Under the pieces are notes generated by a model. That model was given only the letters and a program-made list of their open reading frames with translations, was not told the DNA's origin and did not search any database. The position numbers were made by a program, and so were the translations under genes. Positions 1 through 8,167 of a DNA stretch of 64,000 bases are shown piece after piece (positions within the stretch are counted from its first letter, which is position 1; every line of letters starts with the position of its first letter). Source of the stretch: Nocardioides sp. 503 (lineage in GTDB: Bacteria > Actinomycetota > Actinomycetes > Propionibacteriales > Nocardioidaceae); NCBI RefSeq assembly GCF_004522095.1, contig NZ_SPUI01000004.1:310001-374000 (forward strand), in the 5' to 3' direction.

Positions 1-347
1 GCGGACGGCTCGCGGCGTCCGGCGGCGTTGCTGATCAGCGCGTAGAGCCCGGGGTTAGCCAGTCCGAACTCCACGTGCAGTCGCCACCCGGCGCGCAGGT
101 CGGTCACCGGGTCGAGGTCGGTGTCGGCGACCGCCGCCCGCTTGGCCGCGACGTAGGTCGCCATCACGTGCTCGGCCACCGCCTCCACCAGGCCGTCCTT
201 GTCGCCGAACAGCCGGTAGATCGTGGGCGCCTGCACCCCGGCGGCCTGGGCCACCCCTCGGGTGGTGAGGGCGCCTGCGCCGTGCTCGTTCAGCAGCCGA
301 GCCGCGGCGCCGACCACGCGGGCACGGACGTCGTCCTGGGTCGTCAT
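1..347 (-). CDS. TetR-family transcriptional repressor (partial, C-terminus outside window)
   Basis: The reverse strand reads, from ATG at 345-347, an N-terminal TetR-type helix-turn-helix (LTTRGVAQAAGVQAPTIYRL followed by FGDKDGLVEAV) in the first ~50 residues, then the start of the ligand-binding helical domain. An alternative ATG lies 15 nt upstream (360-362) in the same frame. The gene continues past base 1, so the ligand domain is incomplete. It is divergent from an NmrA-like oxidoreductase gene, and a perfect 20-bp palindrome lies between the two starts. Many TetR proteins repress a divergent enzyme gene from such a site, so it probably controls both itself and the oxidoreductase. The inducer cannot be predicted. 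Confidence 0.85.
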   Translation of the reverse strand, partial: MTTQDDVRARVVGAAARLLNEHGAGALTTRGVAQAAGVQAPTIYRLFGDKDGLVEAVAEHVMATYVAAKRAAVADTDLDPVTDLRAGWRLHVEFGLANPGLYALISNAAGRREPS

Positions 348-404
348 GGCGTCGCCGGGCATGGAGCGATGGTATCGCTGCTGTGTTTCCAGTGGTATAA
401 CGGT

Positions 405-424
405 GGTAACAAAAATATGTTACC
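405..424. promoter_or_regulatory. Palindromic operator between tetR-like gene and NmrA-like gene
   Basis: GGTAACA (405-411) and TGTTACC (418-424) are perfect inverted 7-bp arms around a 6-nt AT spacer. The site lies 22 bases before the ATG of the oxidoreductase gene and about 58 bases from the TetR start. It sits in the only AT-rich patch of the region, where the promoters are expected. Size, symmetry and position fit a TetR-dimer operator. The assignment is by context only. Confidence 0.65.
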
Positions 425-446
425 GTCGATACTCACTGGAGGAACC

Positions 447-1337
447 ATGCTCGTCATCACCGGCGCCACCGGACGACTCGGCTCGCGCATCGTGAAGCAG
501 GTCCTGGCCCGGGTGCCCGCCGACACCGTCGCGGTCAGCGTGCGCGACCCGGCTGCCGCCGCGCACCTGGCCGAGCGCGGGGTCCGCGTCCGCGCGGGCG
601 ACTTCACCGATCCCGCGTCGCTGCGCAGCGCCTTCGAGGGCGCCTCCCGGGTGCTCGTCGTCTCGGCCGCCATCCGCGGCGACGCCGCCGTGGCGGCCAA
701 CCTCGCCGCGATCGACGCGGCACGCGAGTGCGGGGCGGAGCGGGTGCTCTACACCAGCCACCAGGCCTCGTCGCCCACCTCGCAGTTCCTGCCGCAGCAC
801 ACCCATGCCGCCACGGAGGAGCACCTCGCGAGCGCGGGCCTCCCGTTCACCGCGCTGCGCAACGGCTTCTACGTCAGCACCCTCGAGCACTACCTCGGCG
901 CCGCGGTCGAGACCGGCCGCCTCGAGCTGCCCGAGGACGGCCCCTTCTCGTGGACCCACCACGACGACCTCGCCGAGGCCGCCGCGCTCGCCCTGGTCGG
1001 GCCCGAGCAGGCAACCGGGCTGGACGGGATCACCCCACCCCTGACCGCGCCGGAGGTCCTCGACCTCGCCGGCGTCGCCGACGTCGTCGGCGAGGTCCTG
1101 GGCAGGGCGGTGACCCGCGTCGTCGTCACCGACGACGTCTGGCGGGCCGCGGCGGTCGAGCGGGGGATGCCGCCGTTCGCCGCCGACTTCACGCTGGGGA
1201 TGTTCCGCGCGGCCCGGGCCGGTGAGTTCGCGGTCACCGACCCTGCGCTGGAGACGCTCCTGGGCCGGTCGGCGACCAGCGCGCGGTCCGCGATCGCCGA
1301 GATGTTCTCGGGCCAGGGGGAGTCCGGCGCGCGCTGA
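447..1337 (+). CDS. NmrA-like / atypical SDR NAD(P)-binding oxidoreductase
   Basis: A 296-residue Rossmann protein. The nucleotide-binding loop GATGRLG is at residues 6-12, followed by the beta-alpha-beta layout of the NmrA/QorB-like branch of atypical short-chain dehydrogenases. The classical YxxxK pair is not obvious, as usual in this branch, where members act as NAD(P)H-quinone reductases or as redox sensors. The ATG at 447 was chosen because GGAGG lies at 438-442 and the Rossmann strand begins directly after it; the open frame extends further upstream but covers the operator. It is divergent from and probably repressed by the TetR gene. The substrate is unknown. Confidence 0.85.
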   Translation: MLVITGATGRLGSRIVKQVLARVPADTVAVSVRDPAAAAHLAERGVRVRAGDFTDPASLRSAFEGASRVLVVSAAIRGDAAVAANLAAIDAARECGAERVLYTSHQASSPTSQFLPQHTHAATEEHLASAGLPFTALRNGFYVSTLEHYLGAAVETGRLELPEDGPFSWTHHDDLAEAAALALVGPEQATGLDGITPPLTAPEVLDLAGVADVVGEVLGRAVTRVVVTDDVWRAAAVERGMPPFAADFTLGMFRAARAGEFAVTDPALETLLGRSATSARSAIAEMFSGQGESGAR

Positions 1338-1358
1338 GCGGCGGCCCCGACGTGCCGG

Positions 1359-1679
1359 TCAGGCGTGCGGGCGGTCCCGGTCGTCGTCGTCGAGGTCGCG
1401 ACGGCGCTCGGCGTCGGCGCGGTCGAGCTTCTCGTTGAGCTCGTTGAGCTTGTTGGTCTCGCGACGACGCGCCAGCTGCCGCTTCGCGCCGAACTTGGAC
1501 ACCGAGATCCCGAAGAGGATGGCCACGCCCGCGCCGACGCCGAGCAGGAACAGCAGCAGCGCTCCCACCTCGGTGCCGAGCAGCTCGAGCCTGCCGCCGT
1601 CGGTGAGCTCGGCGGTGAAGACGGCGGCGACGATCAACAGCGCACCGCCCGTGACGAGGAGCAGGCCCAGGATCAACAT
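1359..1679 (-). CDS. Small two-helix membrane protein of unknown function
   Basis: 106 residues. Two hydrophobic segments (about residues 3-22 and 38-60) form a hairpin, followed by a basic linker (KFGAKRQLARRRETNK) and a charged, Asp/Arg-rich tail likely in the cytoplasm. The pattern resembles small actinobacterial envelope proteins with no assigned function. It lies 28 nt downstream of the helicase gene on the same strand and may be cotranscribed with it. No catalytic motif is visible. Confidence 0.7.
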   Translation of the reverse strand: MLILGLLLVTGGALLIVAAVFTAELTDGGRLELLGTEVGALLLFLLGVGAGVAILFGISVSKFGAKRQLARRRETNKLNELNEKLDRADAERRRDLDDDDRDRPHA

Positions 1680-1707
1680 GGGGGGAGGCTACTGGACCGC
1701 GCGGGTC

Positions 1708-4035
1708 TCAGGGCTTTCCGAGCAGGACGTCGAGCAGCCGGGCCGCGCCGACCTTGTCGAGCGGGTTGTTCTGGTTGCCGCACTTGGGCGACTGGATGCA
1801 CGACGGGCAGCCCTCGGCGCACTCGCAGGACGCGATGGCGTCGCGGGTGGCGCTCAACCAGGCGCGGGCCGCCTCGAAGCCCCGCTCGGAGAAGCCGGCT
1901 CCGCCCGGGTGGCCGTCGTAGACGAAGACGGTGAGCTGTCCGGTGTCGCCGTGCAGCGCGGTGGACACCCCGCCGATGTCCCAGCGGTCGCACGTCGCGA
2001 AGAGCGGCAGCAGGCCGATCGAGCAGTGCTCGGCGGCGTGGGCGGCCCCGGGCAGGTCGTGGGTGGTCAGGCCGGCCTCGGCGAGCAGGTCGTCCGGGAC
2101 GGTCCACCAGACCGCGGTGGTGCGCAGCGCGCGCTCGGGGAGGTCGAGCAGCTCCTCGCCGATCACCTCTCCGCTGGGCTGGCGGCGCTTGAGGAAGGAG
2201 ACGACCTGGTGCGAGACGTCGACCTCGCCGAGCGAGAGCCGGGAGCGGCCCCAGTCGTCGTGACGGTGCTCCTGGACGATCGTGATGTCGGTGATCTCGC
2301 GGGCCGACGTGGAGTAGCCGGGGTCGGCGCGCGACATGACCGCGACGTGCTCATCGAGGTCGAGGCTCTCCACCAGCCAGGTCTCGCCCCGGTGGACGTA
2401 GACGGCGCCCTCGTGGGCGGTGCTGTGGACCCGGCCGCCGTCGACGGTGCCGACGACCCGGCCGGTGGCGGCCTCGACGAGCTGGACCGGGGAGCCGCCC
2501 ACCGACCGGATGTCGGTGAGGTCTGCGGCCCGGCGCCGGTCGGTCCAGAACCAGCCGCGGGGCCGGCGGCGCAGGAGACCGGCCGCCACCAGCCCCTCGA
2601 CGACGTCGGGCGCGGTGTCACCGAAGAGCGGGAGGTCCTGCTCGGTGAGCGGGATCTCCTGGGCGGCGGCGCAGAGGTGGGGGCCCAGGACGTAGGGGTT
2701 GTCGGGGTCGAACACCGTCGCCTCGACCGGGCGCCCGAAGAGCGCCTCGGGGTGGTGGACGAGGTAGGTGTCGAGGGGGTCGTCGCGCGCCACGAGGATG
2801 CCGAGGGCGTCCTGGGCGCCACGACCGGCGCGGCCCACCTGCTGCCACATGGCGGCCCGGGTGCCGGGGAAGCCGGCCATCAGCACGGCGTCCAGCCCGC
2901 TGATGTCGATGCCGAGCTCGAGGGCGTTGGTGGCGGCCAGGCCCAGGAGCTCGCCGTCGCGCAGCGAGCGCTCGAGGGCCCGGCGCTCCTCCGGCAGGTA
3001 GCCGCCGCGATAGGCGGCGACCCGGCGCGGCAGGGACGGGTCGACCTCGGCGAGCAGGTCGGCGGCCGTCAGCGCCACCTGCTCCGCGCCGCGACGCGAC
3101 CGCACGAAGGCGAGGGTGCGCACGTCCTCGGCCACGAGGTCGGCGAGCAGGTCGGCGCACTCCGAGGAGGCGGCGCGGCGCACCGGGGCGCCGTTCTCGC
3201 CGGCGTAGGAGGTGAACGGCGGCTCCCACAAAGCCAGTGACACCTCCCCGTGCGGGGAGCCGTCGTCGGTCACCGCGCGCACGGGCAGGCCGGTGAGCCG
3301 GCCCGCCGCCGTCGCGGGCTCGGCCACGGTGGCCGACGCCAGCACGAACGTCGGGTCCGCGCCGTAGTGGGCGCAGATCCGGCGCAGCCGCCGCAGCACC
3401 TGGCTGACGTGGGCGCCGAACACCCCGCGGTAGTGGTGGCACTCGTCGACCACGACGTAGCGCAGCGAGCCCAGGAACGCCGACCAGCGGGCGTGGCCCG
3501 GCAGCAGCGAGCGGTGCAGCATGTCGGGGTTGGACAGGACGTACTCGGCGTGGTCGCGCGCCCAGTCGCGCTGGTCGCGGCTGCTGTCGCCGTCGTGGGT
3601 CGTGACCCGGACGTCGAGGCCCAGGGACGTCAGCCCGGTGAGCTGGTCCTGGGCGAGCGCCTTGGTGGGCGCGAGGTAGAGCACGGTGGCGCCGCGCTGC
3701 CCGCGGCGCCCGCGCGAGGTGCGGACGTCGGTCAGCGCCGGCAGCTGGTAGGCCAGCGACTTGCCCGAGGCCGTGCCGGTCGAGAGCACGACGTGCTCGC
3801 CCCGGTGTGCCGCGTCGGCCGCCTCCACCTGGTGGCGCCAGGGCCGCGACACGCCACGGGCCCCGAACGCGGCCCGCACGTCCTCGGCGACCCACGCCGG
3901 CCACTCGGCGGCGACGGCGGCGCGCGCGGGCAGCGTCTCGAGGTGGGTGAGCCGGCCCTCGCGGCCCGGCACGTCGACCAGTCGCCGCAGTCGCTCGGAT
4001 CCGCTGCGGGCGCGGGACGAGGCGGTCGAGGTCAC
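1708..4035 (-). CDS. DEAD/DEAH-box DNA helicase of the MrfA/SftH type with C-terminal zinc-binding domain
   Basis: 775 residues with two RecA-like helicase domains. Motif I GTASGKS is at residues 87-93, motif II DECHH is near 197-201, and motifs V/VI are in ATNALELGIDISGLD and QVGRAGR. The C-terminus carries the DUF1998 cysteine cluster (C-x-C-x3-C-x2-C-x5-C, about residues 737-752). Bacillus MrfA (YprA) and mycobacterial SftH share this architecture and are 3'-5' DNA helicases; MrfA acts in excision of mitomycin adducts. The GTG at 4033-4035 is the start because it precedes the conserved N-terminal region. The helicase stands divergent from bldG as in Streptomyces, so this is conserved synteny rather than an insertion. 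Confidence 0.9.
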   Translation of the reverse strand: MTSTASSRARSGSERLRRLVDVPGREGRLTHLETLPARAAVAAEWPAWVAEDVRAAFGARGVSRPWRHQVEAADAAHRGEHVVLSTGTASGKSLAYQLPALTDVRTSRGRRGQRGATVLYLAPTKALAQDQLTGLTSLGLDVRVTTHDGDSSRDQRDWARDHAEYVLSNPDMLHRSLLPGHARWSAFLGSLRYVVVDECHHYRGVFGAHVSQVLRRLRRICAHYGADPTFVLASATVAEPATAAGRLTGLPVRAVTDDGSPHGEVSLALWEPPFTSYAGENGAPVRRAASSECADLLADLVAEDVRTLAFVRSRRGAEQVALTAADLLAEVDPSLPRRVAAYRGGYLPEERRALERSLRDGELLGLAATNALELGIDISGLDAVLMAGFPGTRAAMWQQVGRAGRGAQDALGILVARDDPLDTYLVHHPEALFGRPVEATVFDPDNPYVLGPHLCAAAQEIPLTEQDLPLFGDTAPDVVEGLVAAGLLRRRPRGWFWTDRRRAADLTDIRSVGGSPVQLVEAATGRVVGTVDGGRVHSTAHEGAVYVHRGETWLVESLDLDEHVAVMSRADPGYSTSAREITDITIVQEHRHDDWGRSRLSLGEVDVSHQVVSFLKRRQPSGEVIGEELLDLPERALRTTAVWWTVPDDLLAEAGLTTHDLPGAAHAAEHCSIGLLPLFATCDRWDIGGVSTALHGDTGQLTVFVYDGHPGGAGFSERGFEAARAWLSATRDAIASCECAEGCPSCIQSPKCGNQNNPLDKVGAARLLDVLLGKP

Positions 4036-4253
4036 CTGTCCAGTGTCGCAAAGACCACCGACATCGCGGCCGGACCGGGGCGTTGACGACGGTGCTCGGT
4101 GCCGCTGCGGAGGCCGATCGGGGGCCTCGGTTGAAAACGACTCTTTACTTCTTTGTGCAGGTGACCGGTCGGCGTGGTTTCATATTCCTGGCCGAGTGTC
4201 GGGGAGGCCGCCCGATCTTGGTGTCTTGAACTCGGTGCCTTCTGGGAGAGAAC

Positions 4254-4586
4254 GTGGATCTGACTCTTGATACTCGCGAGGTCGGTGGTCGCACCATCGT
4301 GGCCGTCGGCGGCGAGATCGACGTCTACACGGCTCCCAAGCTGCGCGACCGCATCACCGAGCTGGTCGCCGACGGCGTCTACGACCTGGTGATCGACATG
4401 GAGGCCGTGGAGTTCCTCGACTCCACCGGCCTGGGCGTCCTCGTGGGCGGCCTGAAGAAGGTCCGTGCCCACGACGGCTCGCTCCAGCTGGTGTGCAACC
4501 AGGACCGCCTCCTCAAGATCTTCCGCATCACCGGCCTCGCCAAGGTCTTCGTCATCCACGAGTCCGCCGAGGCGGCGCTGGCCTGA
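4254..4586 (+). CDS. bldG: Anti-anti-sigma factor, STAS domain, BldG-like
   Basis: 110 residues forming one STAS domain. The phosphorylatable serine lies in the motif [10 protein letters not shown] at residue 57, the same position as in Streptomyces BldG, and the flanks ([31 protein letters not shown]) match that family closely. Such proteins bind an anti-sigma kinase when unphosphorylated and release the sigma factor. In Streptomyces bldG is followed by the gene of its anti-sigma partner; here the next gene is hppA and no such gene fits between. The start is a GTG preceded by GGGAGAG. The 218-nt gap upstream contains an AT-richer patch (about 4128-4187) likely to hold the promoter. Confidence 0.93.
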   Translation: MDLTLDTREVGGRTIVAVGGEIDVYTAPKLRDRITELVADGVYDLVIDMEAVEFLDSTGLGVLVGGLKKVRAHDGSLQLVCNQDRLLKIFRITGLAKVFVIHESAEAALA

Positions 4587-4595
4587 GCGCCACCC

Positions 4596-4613
4596 CGCGA
4601 CGCACTCGTCGCG
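4596..4613 (+). terminator. First hairpin after bldG
   Basis: CGCGACG (4596-4602) pairs with CGTCGCG (4607-4613) around a 4-nt loop, ten bases after the bldG stop codon. There is no U-tract, as is common for actinobacterial intrinsic terminators. It could also protect the bldG mRNA 3' end. Confidence 0.45.
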
Positions 4614-4620
4614 GCCGAGG

Positions 4621-4688
4621 AGTTTCACCGGGTACCCGGTGAAACTCACGCTTCCCGTACGAAGCTTCATGCCGAGAGCGTGAGTTTC
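4621..4688. repeat. Overlapping, mutually exclusive palindromes downstream of bldG
   Basis: A perfect 26-bp palindrome spans 4621-4646 (half-site AGTTTCACCGGGT). Its right end GAAACT is also the beginning of a second inverted repeat: GAAACTCACGCT (4641-4652) pairs perfectly with AGCGTGAGTTTC (4677-4688). Both hairpins need the same GAAACT segment, so only one can form at a time. It could be a terminator cluster or a dispersed palindromic repeat. Confidence 0.6.
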
Positions 4689-4911
4689 CGGCGGGCACTG
4701 GGACGCGAGGGGCGTACGGGGACGCCGCGGGGCACCTGGCCCTCGCGCCGCTCAGCCGAACCCCGTCGTGGTCGAGCAGCCGCGCGCCGCTCGCGCAGTG
4801 GCGTGTCTCACACCTGGTCCCCCTGAGCGCCGCTTGCGTGCGTAGACTCCGGCACGTTCGTGACCTGAGCCACATCCCTGGCTCCCACTGATCTCTCGCA
4901 GGAGGACGCAC

Positions 4912-7257
4912 ATGGCCGGGATTCATCCCGCTGTCGTGGAGCTTTCCGGCGGCAACCTCGTCCTGGTCCTCGTCGTCGCCCTGATCGCGCTCGGCGCGTT
5001 GGGCATGGCGTTCATGTTCCGCCAGGAAGTGCTTGCTGCCGGTGAAGGCACCGACAACATGAAGAACATCGCTCAGGCCATCCAGGAGGGCGCCAACGCC
5101 TACCTGACCCGGCAGTTCCGCACGCTCGCGATCTTCGCCGCCATCGCGTTCTTCGCGCTGCTGGCGCTGCCCGCCGACGACGTGGCGGTCCGCATCGGCC
5201 GCTCGATCTTCTTCCTCGCCGGGGCCGGCTTCTCGGCCGCGGTGGGCTACCTCGGCATGAACCTCGCGGTGCGCGCCAACCTCCGCGTCGCCGCCGCGGC
5301 CAACGAGCCCGGCGGCCGCGAGCCCGCCATGACGATCGGCCTGCGCACCGGCGCGATGGTCGGCATGCTCACCGTCGGCCTCGGCCTGCTCGGCGCCAGC
5401 ATCGTCGTGCTGCTCTTCAAGGACGAGGCGCCCCACGTGCTCGAGGGCTTCGGCTTCGGTGCCGCGCTGCTCGCCATGTTCATGCGCGTCGGCGGCGGCA
5501 TCTTCACCAAGGCCGCCGACGTCGGCGCCGACCTGGTCGGCAAGGTCGAGCAGAACATCCCCGAGGACGACCCGCGCAACGCCGCGACCATCGCCGACAA
5601 CGTGGGCGACAACGTCGGTGACTGCGCCGGCATGGCCGCCGACCTCTTCGAGTCGTACGCCGTCACGCTGGTCGCCGCGCTGATCCTCGGCTCGCAGGCG
5701 TTCGGTGACGCCGGCCTGGTCTACCCGCTGCTGATCCCCGCCATCGGCGCGCTGACGGCCGTCGCGGGCGTCTACCTCACCAAGCCCAAGGCCGGTGAGA
5801 ACGGCCTGACCACGATCAACCGCGCCTTCTACATCACCGCCGGCGTGGCCGCCCTCGCCTCGGTCGTCCTGTCGTTCCTCTACCTGCCGGGCAGCTTCGG
5901 CGAGTTCGAGAACGTCCAGGGCGTCGACATGGCCGGCGCCGAGGGCGACCCGCGGGTCATCGCCTCGCTCGCCGTCGTCATCGGCATCGTCATGGCCGCC
6001 GGCATCCTCGCGCTGACCGGCTACTTCACCGGCACCGAGTACAAGCCGGTGAAGGACGTCGGCAAGACCTCGCTCACCGGCGCGGCCACGGTGATCCTGT
6101 CGGGTCTCTCGGTCGGCTTCGAGTCGGCGGTCTACACCACGCTCGTCATCGGCGCCGCTGTCTTCGGGGCCTACCTGCTGGGCGGTGCCACCCTGACCGT
6201 CTCGCTGTTCGCGGTCGCGCTCGCCGGCTGCGGCCTGCTGACCACGGTCGGCGTCATCGTCGCGATGGACACGTTCGGCCCGGTCTCCGACAACGCCCAG
6301 GGCGTCGCGGAGATGTCCGGCGACGTCAGCCCGGAGGGCGCCCAGATCCTCACCGAGCTCGACGCGGTCGGCAACACGACCAAGGCCATCACCAAGGGCA
6401 TCGCCATCGCCACGGCGGTGCTCGCGGCCACGGCGCTCTTCGGCTCCTACGCGACCTCCGTCGCCGAGGCCGTCGAGGACGCCAACATCGCCAGCGACGA
6501 GTTCCTGAGCTTCCAGGTCTTCGACCCCGCGGTCCTCGTCGGCATCCTGCTCGGCGCGGCCGTGGTCTTCCTCTTCTCCGGCCTCGCGATCAACGCCGTG
6601 GCCCGCGCCGCCGGCGCGGTCGTCTACGAGGTCCGTCGCCAGTTCCGCGAGATCCCCGGGATCATGGAGGGCACCGGCCGGCCGGAGTACGGCAAGGTCG
6701 TCGACATCGTCACCAAGGACTCGCTGCGCGAGCTCATCACGCCCGGCATCCTCGCGGTCCTCGCCCCGATCGCCGTCGGCTTCGGCCTCGGCGTGACGGC
6801 GCTGGCCGGCTTCCTGGCCGGCGCCATCGGCACCGGCACCCTGATGGCGGTCTTCCTCGCCAACGCCGGTGGGGCCTGGGACAACGCCAAGAAGCTCGTC
6901 GAGGACGGCAACCACGGCGGCAAGGGCTCCGCGGCCCACGAGGCGACGATCATCGGCGACACCGTCGGCGACCCGTTCAAGGACACCGCCGGCCCGGCCA
7001 TCAACCCGCTGATCAAGGTGATGAACCTGGTGTCGCTGCTGATCGCCAGTGCGGTGGTGTCCCTGAGCGTCGGCGAGGACCAGAACGACGCCGCGCGGAT
7101 CGTGATCGCCCTGGTGGCGACGGCGATCATCGTCGGCGCGGTCTACATCTCCAAGCAGCGCGAGTCCGTGATGGGCGACGACGCCGGCACCCCGCCGACG
7201 GCGACACCCACGCAGCCGGTCGCCGGGGACCCCACGAGGCCCACCCCGACGGTCTGA
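4912..7257 (+). CDS. hppA: Proton-translocating membrane pyrophosphatase, K+-independent type
   Basis: 781 residues of a polytopic membrane protein (family usually ~16 helices). It hydrolyses inorganic pyrophosphate and pumps H+ across the cytoplasmic membrane. The substrate-binding signature D-x7-K-x-E (DVGADLVGKVE) begins at D203 and is followed by the Asp-rich loop NVGDNVGDCAGMAADLFES. A second Asp-rich loop, IGDTVGDPFKDTAGPAINP, is near the C-terminus. The motif GNTTKA carries Lys (about residue 491), which marks the K+-independent subclass; K+-dependent enzymes have Ala there. ATG 4912 has GGAGGA 5 nt upstream. A Thr/Pro-rich tail ends the protein. Position after bldG fits conserved synteny. 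Confidence 0.97.
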   Translation: MAGIHPAVVELSGGNLVLVLVVALIALGALGMAFMFRQEVLAAGEGTDNMKNIAQAIQEGANAYLTRQFRTLAIFAAIAFFALLALPADDVAVRIGRSIFFLAGAGFSAAVGYLGMNLAVRANLRVAAAANEPGGREPAMTIGLRTGAMVGMLTVGLGLLGASIVVLLFKDEAPHVLEGFGFGAALLAMFMRVGGGIFTKAADVGADLVGKVEQNIPEDDPRNAATIADNVGDNVGDCAGMAADLFESYAVTLVAALILGSQAFGDAGLVYPLLIPAIGALTAVAGVYLTKPKAGENGLTTINRAFYITAGVAALASVVLSFLYLPGSFGEFENVQGVDMAGAEGDPRVIASLAVVIGIVMAAGILALTGYFTGTEYKPVKDVGKTSLTGAATVILSGLSVGFESAVYTTLVIGAAVFGAYLLGGATLTVSLFAVALAGCGLLTTVGVIVAMDTFGPVSDNAQGVAEMSGDVSPEGAQILTELDAVGNTTKAITKGIAIATAVLAATALFGSYATSVAEAVEDANIASDEFLSFQVFDPAVLVGILLGAAVVFLFSGLAINAVARAAGAVVYEVRRQFREIPGIMEGTGRPEYGKVVDIVTKDSLRELITPGILAVLAPIAVGFGLGVTALAGFLAGAIGTGTLMAVFLANAGGAWDNAKKLVEDGNHGGKGSAAHEATIIGDTVGDPFKDTAGPAINPLIKVMNLVSLLIASAVVSLSVGEDQNDAARIVIALVATAIIVGAVYISKQRESVMGDDAGTPPTATPTQPVAGDPTRPTPTV

Positions 7258-7269
7258 CAGCATCGCCCC

Positions 7270-7302
7270 GCTGACCCGCCCGAGACTTTCGGGCGGGTCA
7301 GC
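7270..7302 (+). terminator. Strong hairpin terminator after hppA
   Basis: GCTGACCCGCCCGA (7270-7283) pairs perfectly over 14 bp with 7289-7302 around a 5-nt loop, 12 bases after the hppA stop codon. The stem is very stable and has no long U-tract, typical of GC-rich actinobacteria. Confidence 0.75.
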
Positions 7303-7333
7303 GGCGTCTGCGGTGAGTTTCGGGCGGGTCAGC
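7287..7333 (+). repeat. Direct repeat of the terminator right arm
   Basis: The 16-mer TTTCGGGCGGGTCAGC occurs at 7287-7302 (right arm of the hppA terminator) and again at 7318-7333, just upstream of the phosphoesterase start. The left arm at 7270 can pair with either copy, giving a short or an extended stem. Confidence 0.6.
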
Positions 7334-7354
7334 AGTGGGTGCGAGGATGCTTCG

Positions 7355-8167
7355 GTGTCCTCTGATCGGATCGCGCTCATCTCGGACGTCCACGGCAACC
7401 TCACGGCGCTGGAGGCGGTGCTGGCCGACATCGACGCGCGGGGGATCACCCGGGTCTTCAACCTCGGCGACTACGTCGGCAAGGGTCCGCGCGGTCGCGA
7501 GGTCGTGGAGCGCTGCCAGGAGCGGTGCGAGGTGAACATCCTGGGCAACTGGGACGACTTCCTGTCCGACCCCGACCGCGAGTTCGACAACGACGACCTG
7601 CGGTGGTGGAACGACCAGCTCGGCCCCGGCCAGGGCGAGTGGCTGCGCGGGCTGCCGTTCTGCCACGACTTCCTGGTCAGCGGCCGGCAGACGAGGCTGA
7701 TGCACGCGTCGGCGCAGACGGTGCACCGCCGGGTGCGCTACGTGCACGACGAGGCGGAGTTCCTGGGGCAGTTCGCCAACACGGCCGCCACCGGTGACGG
7801 GCCCGTGCCCGACCTCGTGGGGTACGCCGACACGCACGACCCGTTCTACGAGACCCAGCACGAGCGCCGCACGCTCTTCAACACCGGCAGCGTCGGCAAC
7901 TGCATGGGCGACCCCACACCGCTCTACGTCGTCCTGGAGGGCGTCCTGGACAGCCCCGACCCGGCGCCGTTCTCGATCGCCTACGTCCGCGTCCCCTACG
8001 ACGTCGAGGCCGAGCTCGCGGTCGCCCGGGAGATGGGCGTCCCGCAGCTCGCGGGCTACGAGGCCGAGCTCCGCCACGGTGTCTACCGCCACGACCTCGA
8101 GCGGCTCGGTCCGGACGGCCGGCTCTCGGAGTACTACCACGCACCCCAGGACAGGACCCCCGCATGA
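7355..8167 (+). CDS. Metallophosphoesterase
   Basis: 270 residues of the calcineurin-like phosphoesterase fold. The metal motif blocks are visible: ISDVHGN (D-x-H) near the N-terminus, GDYVGKGP (GD-x2-x3-P block), GNWDD (GN[WH][DE]), and a later YADTHDPF (H-x-H-like block) with NTGSVGN. The enzymes bind two metals and hydrolyse phosphoesters; the substrate is not predictable. GTG 7355 was chosen over the GTG at 7313 because the first strand (SSDRIALISDVHGN) starts there and the upstream bases belong to the terminator repeat. The gene ends in an ATGA overlap with the methyltransferase gene, so the two are translationally coupled. Confidence 0.85.
   Translation: MSSDRIALISDVHGNLTALEAVLADIDARGITRVFNLGDYVGKGPRGREVVERCQERCEVNILGNWDDFLSDPDREFDNDDLRWWNDQLGPGQGEWLRGLPFCHDFLVSGRQTRLMHASAQTVHRRVRYVHDEAEFLGQFANTAATGDGPVPDLVGYADTHDPFYETQHERRTLFNTGSVGNCMGDPTPLYVVLEGVLDSPDPAPFSIAYVRVPYDVEAELAVAREMGVPQLAGYEAELRHGVYRHDLERLGPDGRLSEYYHAPQDRTPA

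Larger units (their letters stand above)
4587..4911. other. Long non-coding gap between bldG and hppA
   Basis: 325 nt without a supported reading frame. It begins with three stacked palindromes (4596-4688, listed separately), then a featureless GC-rich stretch to about 4800. The region just before hppA should hold its promoter and ends with a GGAGGA ribosome binding site at 4901-4906. In Streptomyces the anti-sigma gene occupies the corresponding place; nothing resembling a GHKL kinase remnant is visible here in any frame. Confidence 0.6.

Noticed and set aside
4552..7461. A 969-codon open frame on the minus strand across hppA
   Set aside because: It is antisense to hppA, whose identity is certain. 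Its composition is dominated by Asp/Gly/Arg/Val/His, as expected from the reversed GC-rich codon pattern, and it has no domain. The long 1210-codon frame antisense to topA (15306-18938) was rejected for the same reason.
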